Assembly (NCBI RefSeq): GCF_031877795.1
Contig: NC_133931.1
Location: 136,438,621 to 136,502,620 of the forward strand
Reading direction: 5' to 3'
DNA from: Strix aluco
Lineage: Eukaryota > Chordata > Aves > Strigiformes > Strigidae
Length of the DNA stretch: 64,000 nucleotides
Below are positions 1 through 11,907 of this stretch, in pieces. Every line of letters starts with the position of its first letter. Positions within the stretch are counted from its first letter, which is position 1. A model generated the notes under the pieces. The model ran no database searches. It saw only the letters and a program-made list of their open reading frames with translations, and was not told the origin of the DNA. The position numbers and the translations under genes were made by a program.

Positions 1-44
1 TGAGTATCTTCCAGTAATATCTGCTCTCACAGTCAGGGAAGGAT
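1..44 (-). CDS. AGR2: AGR2 sixth coding exon, cut by window edge
   Basis: Begins after acceptor CTTTCTTCCAG at 45 and encodes [15 protein letters not shown] before the window ends. The rest of this exon and the final coding exon lie to the left of the window. Confidence 0.93.
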
Positions 45-3000
45 CTGGAAGAAAGGATGAGAGAAGTTGTAGGGAACAGGATTAACCTTCAAACAGAACG
101 AAACAAATTTTTCTGCACTTCTGCTTGCTTCCTAAATGTTTCTGCAAGACAAGTCTTCTTCCACTGACAACCAAGAGATTGTTCTTCTACACAGTCACTG
201 ACATTTAAATTTTAAGTGGTGTGTTTTCAGAGTTATTAAGAAGGGGATAGGTTTAATTCTGATCAGTGTTGATCAGCCTTCCACCCTGTGCCACTGCAGA
301 GTGTCTAAATTAACAAGCTGAGTCTGCTTTCAGGTTACAAATGTTATTAAAAAAGAAATAATAAAGGAAGAGATAATATGGCAGTTGCTTTGGTCTGTTG
401 AAAATGGTCATCATGACCTCGATTTATCAAGATACATGTTAATGATACGTGTGTGCAGTACGTGGGATGACATATTTCTTGTGGGAGAGGGAATACCTGA
501 ATGCATGCATAGCCACTAATATGCCTCCAAAACACAAATGCTTCAGAGGGGTTTGTGTAGGTTAGGGGAGCACAGAACTCAGTACTGAGCTTTGAAAATT
601 AGCTTCTGAAGCATCCGGGGTCACTGCTGGTCCTGCAGTGACAATGTCTGAGATTGTGTTACAGACAGAAACTTGTCAGTTTTAGAGTATCTCTAGAGGT
701 AGGAACATGAGCAAGGCTGAGCCAGTGCCTACCAATTCCAGTGACTGTGGCATCATGTCATTTTGATGACACAATGGAAGGAATTACATCATTCGTGGAA
801 TCCAGGAGGGAAGTATGCTGGACCTGTGAAACTAATGACCTGGCTGGGGTTGCTTTCAAATTGCATCCCACAAATCTAACTAGAAATTTTATATTTCCCA
901 TGGAATAAATTCCTGTTAATAAGCCTGGGGTTTCAAGATTCATGGCACAGCAGGGGCTTTCATCTGAGATCAGCTTTGATGCTTGAGGTACTCACCTATG
1001 AATAAAATCCGAGGGACATACTGGCCATCAGGTGAAAGATTCTTGTCTGTGGTTTCATACTTAAACAGAGAAGGTTTCCAGTCAAGGAGGGCATGTGACA
1101 TAATATTTCTTTTCTTCATTGTACTTTGTGTTATGAAATAGAGCTTAAGTAACACATTTTGCAGTTTTAAGAAATTCACTGTTTAGGATGCAATCTTTTA
1201 GTAGCTGGAGTTGGAAATTGATAACAGTTAATGTTATTCTTAAACTTTATTATTATTAAGCTTTAAATTCCCTCATACTATGATAGCTACAAATGAAAGA
1301 CACTTATTACTAAATCTGTTACACTTCACTACTGGCCATTTTCCTAGCCAACCCTAGCTATTAAACTGACTAATTATAGCTAGAGAAGCCATAATTAAAA
1401 ATAGAACTTTATTGCTTTCACTTAATGAAGTGTATCTGGGAAACTTACCACAAGGTTCAGGAGAATGAATTTTTCAGCCAATTTCTGTATATCTTTATGT
1501 TCAGCAAAGACCTTCTTGAGTGCTAGGGTGGAAATAAATGGGTATGAAAGTAGAATTAAATTGAGAATTTCCAGTTTATAATTGCAGCAAATGAAGATTT
1601 TAAGGTCATTCATCTGGAAGATGATTTATATTCTGTGTGGTAAAGAGTAAGTATAATGGTAAAAAATGTCTCTCTTTCCTTCAGATAGTGCAGGTTTCAA
1701 ATTTGTCTGCACATACTTGAATTTGAACATTTGACCCTTTAAACCTAGCCTGCTATTGCTGTTTCTGGCTCCAGTTCTTAAGGCACAGAAAACTCAGTAT
1801 GAAGGTGTAGGACTTCAGCCTGAAATGTCTGAAAGGATTTTAATGCTTGTACAAAGATCCTTCTGGAGTTACTGGAGCTATGGGTGGACACAAAGGTCTT
1901 GCTGTGTGGATTAGCTTGCAGGAAGAAGGGTCCTCAGGTAAATTCAGAAACATTGGGTAAGAGCAGTCCCAGTTACCAGAAATCCCCCAGGAGCTCAGTT
2001 TCAGCCTAGTTTGATTAAGGTCCTGGCCGAATTGAGTCTCAGTCATCAATGATACTGAGAGCTGAATACATCCTTTCCAATAAAATACTGTTTTTCACTA
2101 CTCCTGGTCTTGCTGTTGGTTTTGGCTTATTGTGATGCAACCCAAAACCAGATTTTGCCACAGGTCAAAACCTGCTGCCTTGTGCTCTTTTCTGTATCTA
2201 TTCTGTACCATGTAATACCGAATTATCATTTTTATTTTATTTCTACACATTGGAAAATACCTACATGTGATGGCGACTTGAAGAACATTCCACATGCTTG
2301 CACAAGTTAGCATTTCACTGAGGTTTAGCAAGCAGAATGGTGGCTGATTTTTTTTTTAAGCAGCATTTATTCAGAAAACAAAACCTAGATTTTTAAAATT
2401 CTTTTTTTTTTTTTTTTTCTCCCCAGTGCAAAGGGATTACCTTGGCTGTGTGGGCAGTCGTCCAAGTGATGGATAATCATCAGGGGTTTGTTGCTGGAAA
2501 AGAAGAGTCCTCGTTAGGGCCAGGCAGGCGCTGAGGGGGTGCGGGGTGCGGAGCAGGGCGCGGTACCTGTGCTTGGCACGGAAGAGGGCTTCCTCGTACG
2601 TCTGCGTCCAGATGAGCTGGTCTCCCCAGCCTGGGGGGAAGCACAGGCAGCGTTATAAGTGGGGCCAGAGGCCGGGGCACCCGGGGGGTTTGTGTTCCAT
2701 CCCTGCCCGTGGCTGCAGGGAAGGGCTTTAAACAGACCGGCTGCCAGAGGGCTTTAAATCAGCAGTAAAGTGGGGGGGGGGTGCTCGGAAATGATAGAAA
2801 ATTTATTTGCAGCATGAGTTGCAAGAAAATTAATTTATTAGAACAGAACAACGCAGGAGTCAAAACTTTAGCAGATTGCACTGTTTTTCCTTTAATTTGG
2901 GATGGGGTTTTTTGGTTTTTACCTCTGGAGAGTGTCTGAGGTAGTTTTGGTTTAGCAGTAGTCTCCTTTGTCTCCTTCTTGCCTGCATCCTTTGCCAGGG

Positions 3001-3052
3001 CACAGGAGATGGCAACGAGCAGCAGGAACATGGACATGTAACTCTTCTCCAT
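1..3052 (-). CDS. AGR2: AGR2, anterior gradient 2, ER protein disulfide isomerase family (3' end outside window)
   Basis: Six coding exons on the minus strand (3052-2923, 2630-2567, 2493-2441, 1522-1449, 1059-996, 44-1) join in frame through GT-AG introns and encode 143 residues. Human AGR2 has 175, so about 32 C-terminal residues, including the expected ER-retrieval tail, lie outside. The order is a signal peptide ([20 protein letters not shown]), a Lys-rich linker, the family motif [11 protein letters not shown], a thioredoxin fold with the single-cysteine site CPHS (Cys78), and [10 protein letters not shown] with the cis-proline region. AGR2 is an ER thioredoxin-fold protein that assists folding of mucins and other secreted proteins in epithelia. 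The start was chosen because the splice acceptor at 3061 puts any longer reading frame in an intron. Its paralogue AGR3 lies upstream on the same strand. The assignment rests on residue-level similarity to human AGR2 as I remember it. Confidence 0.96.
996..1059 (-). CDS. AGR2: AGR2 fifth coding exon (cis-proline region)
   Basis: 64 nt between acceptor TTTAAG and donor ATAG|GTGAGT. It encodes [18 protein letters not shown] and then LFI plus one base. YVPRI holds the cis-proline typical of thioredoxin folds. Confidence 0.95.
1449..1522 (-). CDS. AGR2: AGR2 fourth coding exon (ALKKVFAE...LLNLV)
   Basis: 74 nt, entered in phase 1 after ACCCTAG and left in phase 0 at GTG|GTAAGT. It encodes [18 protein letters not shown] and then ILLNLV, the helix and strand after the active site. 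It is one codon shorter than the matching AGR3 exon, as in the human pair. Confidence 0.95.
2441..2493 (-). CDS. AGR2: AGR2 third coding exon (CPHS active-site motif)
   Basis: 53 nt between acceptor TTTTCCAG and donor CCAAG|GTAATC. It encodes [17 protein letters not shown]. The site is CxxS (Cys78, Ser81), as in mammalian AGR2. This non-canonical thioredoxin motif forms mixed disulfides with substrates but cannot form the usual intramotif disulfide. Confidence 0.95.
2567..2630 (-). CDS. AGR2: AGR2 second coding exon ([15 protein letters not shown])
   Basis: 64 nt, entered in phase 1 after CCCCCCAG and left in phase 2 at ACAG|GTACCG. It encodes [20 protein letters not shown], the highly conserved N-terminal part of the thioredoxin fold. 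It is GC-rich relative to its surroundings. The following intron is only 73 bp. Confidence 0.94.
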
Positions 3053-3060
3053 GGCTGCTC
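2923..3060 (-). CDS. AGR2: AGR2 first coding exon (signal peptide)
   Basis: The acceptor is CTTCCAG ending at 3061. It is followed by 8 nt of 5' UTR, ATG at 3052-3050, and 43 codons plus one base. The donor is AGAG|GTAAAA after 2923 (phase 1). It encodes the hydrophobic signal peptide, a Lys/Thr-rich linker and the start of the PQTLSRG motif. Confidence 0.94.
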
Positions 3061-4707
3061 CTGGAAGACATGAGAGAAACTTCTGGTTGTCGTGCCTCCC
3101 AGGCTGGTGCTTGCTTGGAGGCACACAGCAGATAAGGACAGGTAGAGCAGCAGGTCAAGTCACAAGTATGCAGCAGGGTGAGTCTGGGCTGAAACCAACT
3201 GCTCCAGGCAGGGGCCTGGGCTTGGGGAAACATCAAGGAAGTCTGAGATTTGCTTAGCAAGTAGCCATGAAGGACCCGGCTGCTTTCTGCTGCCCTGTTC
3301 ATGCCGTTGGGCTGTGGTCCTTTTAAGATGCACACTTATGTGTTAGTTTCTCTCTCTTCTTTTTACATTTATTGAATTTGTGTAGTAAAAACATGAGTTT
3401 TGGCAATTCCAAAAGTACTTGCAAGTCCTAGTAGGTTCACGGTTCTACCTCGATCTCCCAGTGTTATAGTAACTTAGCAGCAGGTGCTGAAAAACTAACT
3501 TGTCTCAGCTCTTCCTCCATTTTGCAGTAGGAACAACGCAATAAGTCAGAATGTTAAGCTAGGCTTTACAGTGAGCCATTGGCACAGCTTAATGCTGTTG
3601 TTGAACCTTCCAATCCTGTCTTCCCCCTTGAAAGTATCATCTAATCCTTAAAACCTGTAGAATCTATAATCAAAAGAGTGGGGAGAGGTTGCTGCGTGGA
3701 GCAGTGAGAACTGAAATGCAGTTTGCTCGTTTAAGGAACACAAAGCAGAGGGCTTTTCCTGAGCCAGACTCTGGGGCATGGAGGTGGGGATGAGACATGT
3801 CTGATGGGAAGCTCCTCAGCATTTCAGCTGGGATGTTTCTTTGAAGGGGCAAAACACTTTAGCAACATGACCCTATGTTTTCTCATAAAATTTCCTCCTA
3901 GAAGCTACAACAGCAATGTAATGGGTACAGTAAGCAAATCTAAGATATTCCAAAAGCAATGCAGAAAATTCAAAAGATTCATGCAATATTACAACAGGCT
4001 GCCAGTTTTTAAAATTCAGACAATGAAAATGAAAATCCAGGGAAACGGAAGCATTTTTCTGGGTAGGAAGGAGGAGACATTAGCTGAATTTGCATCAGTG
4101 GTACAGTGCTCTTTGCTACTGGGATGTCCAACAGACCTCAAACATCCAAAAAGTTACTGTTTCAAAGGGCGTGAAATACGATTTTTGCAGCAGACTACCT
4201 TTCCACCCTAAGAAAAATCTCCTTGGCAAGAAAGAAAATTGCATAAAGTTAAGTTAAACCCAGTGAATTTTCAGGGTTGCCTCAAGAGTTGTTTTGGCTA
4301 GAGCTGTATAGCGGAAGTAAAGCGTCTTTAAAAAAAAAAAAGAAAAAAAAGAAAAAGAAGGTATGGGACAACCAGGAAATTGAAGACCAGACAAATTTTA
4401 TGCTGTTGCTGATGCAGGATGCAGAAAGCAAAGACATTAAACTTGCTCTTTAAAAACTTTGCCTCTGGAAGGCTATGTGCACTTTTGCTAAATTTTCCAC
4501 CCCACAAAACCCCCTCATTTCTTAGCTCTTTTAACCTGCAAAGCAAACATTCCTCTACACAATTTTGCTTCATAGCAAGCTGTGCTGAGCTGTGCCTAGT
4601 TTGCTGCAGTCTTTTTCTTTCCATTGATCAGCTGCCCCAGCCCCAGGTAACCTGGGCTCACAGCTCCCCCCGGTACTTTCTAAAGCAGCGAGTGTGCCGT
4701 GCCTTAC

Positions 4708-4764
4708 CTTGTTTCCTCTCCCAGATGCCTGCCAGAATTGGAAGGTGATCCCGGTTACAGTGTG
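4708..4764 (-). other. AGR2: AGR2 non-coding first exon (predicted)
   Basis: Downstream of a TATA box on the minus strand there is a donor AACAAG|GTAAGG with its last exon base at 4708, and it has no ATG-led reading frame of note. Joined to the acceptor at 3061 it gives a short 5' UTR of about 65 nt. The 5' limit near 4764 is only estimated from the TATA spacing. The intron would be 1,647 bp (4707-3061). An A-rich run at 4330-4364 is the only feature I see in that intron. Confidence 0.6.
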
Positions 4765-4774
4765 AACGCTGCTG

Positions 4775-4850
4775 TTCCTACTGCCTATTTATGCACCTTC
4801 ACACACCCCAGCTCCACCCACAAGCTTTGAATTTGAATACTACTTTCAGA
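4775..4850 (-). promoter_or_regulatory. AGR2: AGR2 core promoter with TATA box and CACCC boxes
   Basis: A TATA element (CATAAATAG on the minus strand, 4793-4785) lies about 25-30 bp before the predicted transcription start. Just upstream of it (about 4800-4825) the plus strand reads CACACCCCAGCTCCACCCAC, a pair of CACCC/GC-type boxes that could bind KLF/Sp family factors. Factor identity is inference. Confidence 0.55.
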
Positions 4851-4870
4851 AGTATTTTTTCCCCACCAAA

Positions 4871-7800
4871 ACATTCAGAGTTAAGTTTGTAATTAAATAA
4901 CATTAGTTTCCTGTCAAATGCTGTATCTAAAGTTCAGAGATGTTTCTACAGACTTTTGGCACATTTTTTGAAAGGTGATTTTAAAAGGTTGGCAAAGATC
5001 CAAGTCCAGGTAAGCTTAAGTCAAGACTCCCAGTTTGCCTGAAGAGTGATTTGTCTTTTTTTGATTGGTCAGAAAATCAGTATGGGTTGCTGTTCTTTTA
5101 GTCCTCTGAAAAAGTTAAATTGATGACTCAGAACTTTAGATGTTAATTAGATAATTAGCTAAGCACATTATACAGATACATGTGTACACATACATGTATA
5201 ACAACACATAGGAAAATTGTAATAAAATCTAAAAGAAAGTTTGTAAAGATCTCAATAAAAATGTATTTAGAAGCTATAACAATAAACTGTGTTCATAACC
5301 AGAGGTCTAAATAAACATTTAATTCAAATTCCATGTTTAATTAGTTGTGCAGAAAATTATTTTTAACCACAACATGAAAATCAACCATTTCAGGTTTCAG
5401 ATACACATATAATATGGTACAATGCTTAGGAAGATGGAACCTTTTCAGGTGGCTGGAAGCCATCCCTAGGGTTGCACCAACTGCCCATGGTCCTTCCTCA
5501 GAGGTCAGTGCAATTCTGTCCTCAGCAATATATGTTTAAGCTACAGTATGTTCTCCTTGGTGCATGCCTCATATATTTCAGTGAGATTAAAATCACATGT
5601 TCATGGGCAGTGAACACTTAACGACTCAGCTGGGTAGATGAAATCCATCAGATGCGGATTCTTCTGCTTGAAATTCACAGTGCTGTCTGGTGGGTGATAA
5701 CAGCACCCATTTTTTTCTGAATGTACTCCACTATATTCTTCATTTGGAGAATGGTTTTTGGTTTTGTTTTTGTTTTTTTAAATCTTTTGTGAATAACAAT
5801 TAGGAAAATGAGGTGCAGAAGCAAGATGGTGAACTGAAGCAAAAAATAAAACTGCGGTTCCTTACAAATGTACAGTAGTACCATGCTTTGTGAGGATGCT
5901 TGACTTATTGGAAGGGTGAAACCAAACCTCAGAGGGAGGCCAGTGATTTTAACTCCCCTTTCTGTATGTTTCATGTCATTGACAACCTGATAAATTAAAT
6001 GAAATGAGAGGAAGATTGCATACCAATCTCTGCTCCTCTTCCAGTGCTTCTGGAAGATTCAGTGATGTATTTTGTTAGCTTCAAATCACATCCACTCAGA
6101 TTTTTTTCTAAGACTTATACCAAAGTAGATTTCCAAGATCCATATGTGGACATGCGAGTGCTCACTTTGAACAATCAGGTTACATCCTTAATCTGCTTCA
6201 ATGCAGATATATGAGTCAAAAATTAGGTACCTGTTTCTGAAATCTTGCTTTCAGCTCAGGCAATTCATAATGTAATTTAATATTCTCCTGTTGACTATCT
6301 TCTCAGGTCACACCTAATAGCATTTGGTAGTTGTAAAGCCTGTAACAAAAGTTCTAGTTGCTCTCTGGTTATGTGAAGAGATAATGAGCAGGTAGGCTCC
6401 CACTCACTTCTTTTTAAATTGGGCTTTTCCTGAAAATGAATTTTCAAAACTAAGCCCTCGCTTACTTCTCGGCTCCTGCCTTAGTTGTACTTCTATTTCA
6501 TTTGCACCTTTGCTTTCTCCTGTTTTCAGGAAATGCACTTACTTTAACCTATTGCCACATAGCTTTGTGCTGCTCTGTAAGAAACTCAATAATTTGAAAT
6601 ACAGCTACTCACAGGGACTTCCCTGTCAGCTCGAAGTCAGTGATCTCGATGGAGCTAGTTGAACATGTCTCTTAACTCATCCTTTGGCCTTGTTAATGGA
6701 GAAGAGAGCTCAGCCTTTCCCACAGCTCCCTGCTTAGGTCCTGAGACTGTACCCAGTCTTGTGATCTGCTGCTCAGAATAAATAACAAAAATTTATATTG
6801 GAGGAATAAAAGTATGGATGAAATATATAGTCAGTACCACATGCTCTGAGTCAAAGCCAGAGACAGCCATATCTGGGAGTCGGTGAGCTTCCAGGGCTGT
6901 TAAAGTAGTAGTATATTGTAAGACAAGGTGATTGAAAGTAGAATAAATTCATCTGAGAACTGGTCAAGCTTCTTTTGTCAATGGTTTAAGTACATGAACT
7001 GAATATTAATTTTTAATCACCTGAAAGCTGCTTGGATGAAATTTACCAGATAATTTCTCTGGAAAGCCTTTCACCCCAAAATTTAGGAGCTGAGACATCT
7101 CTGACACCTATGGCAGATGTAGATCCCATTCTATTTCCCTGCTGAAATAATTCAAATCCTTATCTTGAAGATTATAGGTAGGTGCTCTCTGGATTGGAAT
7201 ATGGAATGATGATCGATGTTCCCAGACACTCATGTTGAGACCGTTTCTTTTTTGTATAATAGCAATTTGTGCTGGAGCAGGTACCAGACCCAGATACCCA
7301 CTTCCCAGCTTAGTTGTTCGACTGTTAGGCAAGAAAGCGATTTTTCTCACATTGGCTCAGGAAACTTTTGCTAATACATGCAAATGGAGAGCACTACTAA
7401 AGGAGAGACTAGGAAGGACTTGGTATCTTATAAGTGGCCCAGACATTCTCCTGAGAGTTGGAAGACCATGGTTCAACCATTCTCCTATCTACTTTAGTAT
7501 TCAGTACAAACCCACATTTCAATACAGAGCTGGGAAGTCAAAAGTTCAGCATATTTCTTCTACTGCTCAACACTTAAAGCTGGTAACTGGAGTTCAGGTA
7601 AATATCTGCTAAGAATCTGATGATTTGTCTAGAAGGACAAATGATGATTTCCCAAAATATGTCAGCCTAACACTTTCCTCTTTTTTGTTGAATGAATTAC
7701 TCAGTGAACTTGCGGTACCTACAGCTTATGGGTAATATTTTTCAAATTGGATATCAGAAAAGAGGGTTGGGATTTAAAATACGACATTCCAACCCTTCTA

Positions 7801-10800
7801 TCACTGCTTTCAAAAGACTGATCCATCAGGATTTTGATATCTCTGAAGACATTCTTTCCCACTTGCATGTGCACATTCATAATACAGATCACTACCTCTT
7901 GATATAAATTGGCAAGCTGGAACACCAGCATGGAACATCCTTTACATAGCTTCAGATAAAGGTGGGGATTTATCATGTAACCAGTTATTATATTATAGTC
8001 TGTTTTGAGCTGTGAACTACTGGGATGTCTGGAAAGTATTGCTGTATGATGTGTTTAAAATCAGTAAGTCGTCTGAACACCCATAGTAAACATACTTGCT
8101 TTTGTATTTTTTAATGCCCTTTTCGACAACAGTAAGGAAACTATAATGATCTGTTACACCAAGGAGTCTCAAGGTTTTCAGGTTATGTAGGACTTAATTG
8201 TTCAGCTTGTACTGGATAAGAGAAAGCCTGATCCTGAAAACATTTAGATTTAACTTTGAAATGTTTTTTTCAGTCCCACAGGGAGGCAGTGAATGAGTGA
8301 AGAGGGATTCTTTGATGAGAGGGATTGGGAAGCTGGGGATGTACCACAGTCTGCAGAGAAGACTGTTTATCTAGTCTCAGCTGGGCAAGTTGATTATGAT
8401 TGGCAAGGCTTCATGCCCAAACTTCTTGTACTTAAGTAAATGCATTTTAATTAATTGAAAGAACTATCTGTGTTTAAAACCAGAAAATTTGCTGTACTCC
8501 AATGACTCCTCCCCTGTCAGAGCAACTGATACTCAATTTTCGATATTGCTCAAAATCTGTAAGCCAGCATTTTCCTATTTTTACTACACTGTAATATATG
8601 AGGATGGTGGGAAGACCTTTGTGTTTTGGACAGCTTAGTTTTGTACTTAGTATCATATGGACAGTTTTTAATTAACCCCTTTCTGTTGATATAACTTGTT
8701 TATAAGACCTGCCTTCTTGGGTCCTGGGATGATAAACTCTATTACAGGCAAGTAGCTGAGCCACAATGTCTGTAATTCAGTGAGTCTCCCAGAGCTGCCA
8801 CCTTACTGTGGTCTCTGTGCGCCTCCTTGTATTCATTGTTCTTATTTCAAATTTATGTTTGGTTATCTGTAGCCCAGATACTCTCAGTTTTCCTAATGCT
8901 TTACCTCAAAGATCAGAAGTCTGTGGCTTCTAGTGAGTTATCGGTGACATGATGCCAGCTCTGACTCCCAGAATTGGTCCCTAAGTAGTAAGGGACGGGA
9001 TTCTCTTTGTTCTCTTTATTCTTACTAACTTACTTGAAAGTTTACAAAAATGAAGGATTTCATTCTGGTTATTTTTGTTGGTGTGGTTTTTTTTAATTTT
9101 AAATTTTTAAATTTTTATCAGTGAGCATTAAATACATCTGCCTAGTGAAATTCCAGCTGAACCCACTGACACAACTGCTTTCTTAGCCCCACTGCTGCTT
9201 GTGCACTAATCTCACATCATTTAATATTGCTTTTGCTTTTGGGCCAATATCCTAATCAGCATTACCTCTGCAATGAAATGTATTTGTTCTGCCGATTTTG
9301 TCTCTGTTACTGGTAGTGTTGGTATTTCTCTCCAAGCTGTGCAGACTCTCATGGTGTTGACACCTTCTGGCTGTCATGATGTGCTCCACAGCACCTTCAA
9401 TCCTCCCAAATTCTTGACGTTGCCTTGGCTTGTGTATTTAACACAGAATGTGCAGTTCCAGTCAGTCACACCGACGGCACAGCTTTAAGGAACTCCAGCT
9501 TTGAGGTTCAGCTGCCTTTCTATTGCAGGTCTCACAGTTGTCATGTCTTAGATATTCCACCATGTCCCCACCATGTCCACATCTCAGCACCATTTTTCCT
9601 TCCTGTACTTCAGTCTGAACTGAATGAGGGTCTTTGCTTGGACAATTTCAGTTGCCTTGTCGAGGTTAATCTTGGATTTACCAGTCTCATTTTCTGAGTT
9701 GGATTTCCCAGATTCTGAATATAATATGTTTTTTTATGCACGCCTCAGCAACAAAATTGTAAAACTGACTCTCCAGTTTTAGATCAGTGATAAACTCCTC
9801 TGTTTTCACCTTCTTACCTTCTTTTTTTTTTTGGGGGGGGGGGGGCGGTGTCTCCCCCCACCCCGAATGCAGTACTCTAAATTTCTGTCTAATGTCACAA
9901 CTGATCTCCTTTACTAAAATTCAATAAGTTGGCTGGGCTTGTCTAATGTGTTGAAGAGGATAAGGGACTATCTAATAGCAGGAGGATAGTGTAGCACTGG
10001 CACAAGTCACCCAGAGAGGTGGAAAGATAACACTGCTGTCAGGTTTCTAAGAGCTGGTTCAACAAATTTTGAACCTTAATGTCATTATTCAGTGATCATG
10101 CTGGGGGATGGTGTTGGAAAGAGTACTTTCATCTTGTTCCTGACACTTCAGCTGTTTAACAGTTTATAACATGAATTTTGAAGTAATACAGCAGCCTGTT
10201 CCAGCTGGTTCATGCTATGAGGTAGTTCCTAATGCAAATCACTGAACATGTTTCTGAAGGCATCTCGCTACAATTCTTGTCTGCAAATACTGACATGATA
10301 TCATTCCTTTTCTTACACAGTATCTTAATGACTTATTATAGACCACTGGTTTGTCTTCTCATTGAATAAAGCCATGCTGTTGTAGAATGCCTCAAACTTC
10401 GTATTTTCATTAGTTTTCCAATTTTAGGTTGCCTATATCCTATGCTATGCTGCTATCCTGGCTCCTAAAAAATCTCTTATTTGCCAATATAACAAACATT
10501 AGGGATGTATACCTTTAAAAGGTCTTAGCCAAGGTCACCTTTAAAAATCTCTGTAGAGCTACAAATCCCAAAATAGTCTCAGGGCAGAATTCTTCCTCTT
10601 TTTTGCATTCCCTGATTGTGTGAGTATAAGGTTTTGCTGAATTTTTAATGTTCCTTCTGCCTAAACCACACTTACTGCAAAAATAGCCCATCTCACAGGG
10701 ATAAGTGTCTTCCCCTCTATTTCTGTGAAGAATAACATTTTACTGCTAATAATCTCTTAGCACACTTTACCAGTACACTACCCTGAGTTTCTTGCTGAAG

Positions 10801-10838
10801 AGTGTGTTTGTGCAGAAGGCTGGCACAGGAGCAGGATC
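4871..10838. other. Intergenic, no gene recognised
   Basis: AT-rich DNA upstream of AGR2. I see no spliced gene, RNA gene or clear transposon. A T11-G13 run lies at 9822-9845. A 126-codon open frame at 7232-7612 resembles no family I know and has no supporting context. Confidence 0.6.
9822..9845 (+). repeat. T11-G13 homopolymer junction
   Basis: Eleven T's are followed directly by thirteen G's and shortly after by a C6 run (TCTCCCCCCACCCC), so the strand could fold back on itself. Run lengths are likely to vary between individuals and between reads. Confidence 0.85.
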
Positions 10839-11907
10839 AATGATGATGGCTTCTCAAAAGTCGTTGAGAAGGAACTGAGCTATTTTCTTGGTGGGCAACA
10901 TACCACAATGCAATGACCTTGGATGAGAGAAGGTAGATCTCCCATAACATCCCCACAGAAAAGCTGATGAAGTATGGAGTAAATAAGAGGAGAGTGGGAG
11001 GGACTGAAAGCTGGCTGAACTGCCAGGATCAGCGTTGTGGTTGGTGACACACAAGCTGGAGGTCAGTCACTAGTGGTGTACCCCAGGGGACAAATATTAT
11101 TTAACATCTTCATTAATGGATGGAAAGAGTGCACCCTCAACAAGTCTGCAGGTGATACAAAGCTGGGAGGAGTGGTTGATAGACCAGATGGTTGTGATAA
11201 CCATGCAGGGGGACCTTGATGGGTTGGAGAAATGAGCTGACAGGAACTTCATGAACTTCAACAAAGGGCAATGCAAAGTTCTGCACCTGCAGAGGGACCA
11301 GTACATGCTGGGGTTCAACCAGCTGGAAAGCAACTTTGCAGAAAATGACCTAGGATTCCTGGTGGACAGCAAGTTGGACATCAGCCAGCAGCATGCCCTG
11401 GCAAAGGTGACCAATAGCCCCCTAGGGCTGCATTAGGCAAAGCATCACCAGCAGGGCAAAGAAGGTGAGGCCACACCTGGAGTGCTGGGTTGAGTTCTGA
11501 GCTCCCCAGTACAGGAGAGACATGGACATACTGGAGTAAGTCCAGCAAAGGGTTTTAAAGATGGTGAAGGGATGGAGCATCTGCCATTTAAGGAGAGACT
11601 GAGAGAGTTGGAACTGTTCAGCCTAGAGAAGAGATGGCTCAGGGGGATCTCATCAATGTGTATAAATAGCTGTTGAGAGGAAATCCTATGGAAATGTAAG
11701 ATAAAACTGTTTTGCAATGTGAGGATGATCGAAGACTGGAACAGGCTGCCCAGAAAAGTTGTGGAATCTGCATCTTTGGACATATTCAAAACCCAGCTGG
11801 ATACATCTCTGCTCTAGGTGACCCTGCTTTGAGCAGCAGTCTTGGACTAGAAAATCTCCAGAGATGCCTTCCAAATCCAACAATTCTGCTATTTTGTGGT
11901 TCTACAT
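10839..11907 (+). mobile_element. CR1 LINE, 5'-truncated, RT C-terminal half and 3' UTR
   Basis: The sequence follows the CR1 pattern. It has a decayed reverse-transcriptase region (about 11040-11420; peptides such as ILFNIFING, AGDTKLGGVVD, and NFNKGQCKVLHL at 11254-11289). The C-terminal block, with ERLRELELF-like and WNRLPRKV-like regions, spans about 11590-11770. The 3' end (CCAGAGATGCCTTCCAA) is near 11860. The copy has frameshifts and stops. CR1 is the dominant LINE of birds; copies are usually 5'-truncated, as here. Confidence 0.88.

Noticed and set aside
7232-7612. 126-codon open frame on the plus strand
   Set aside because: No recognisable domain, no splice context that makes sense, and composition like the surroundings. 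Open frames of this length are expected by chance in this much sequence.
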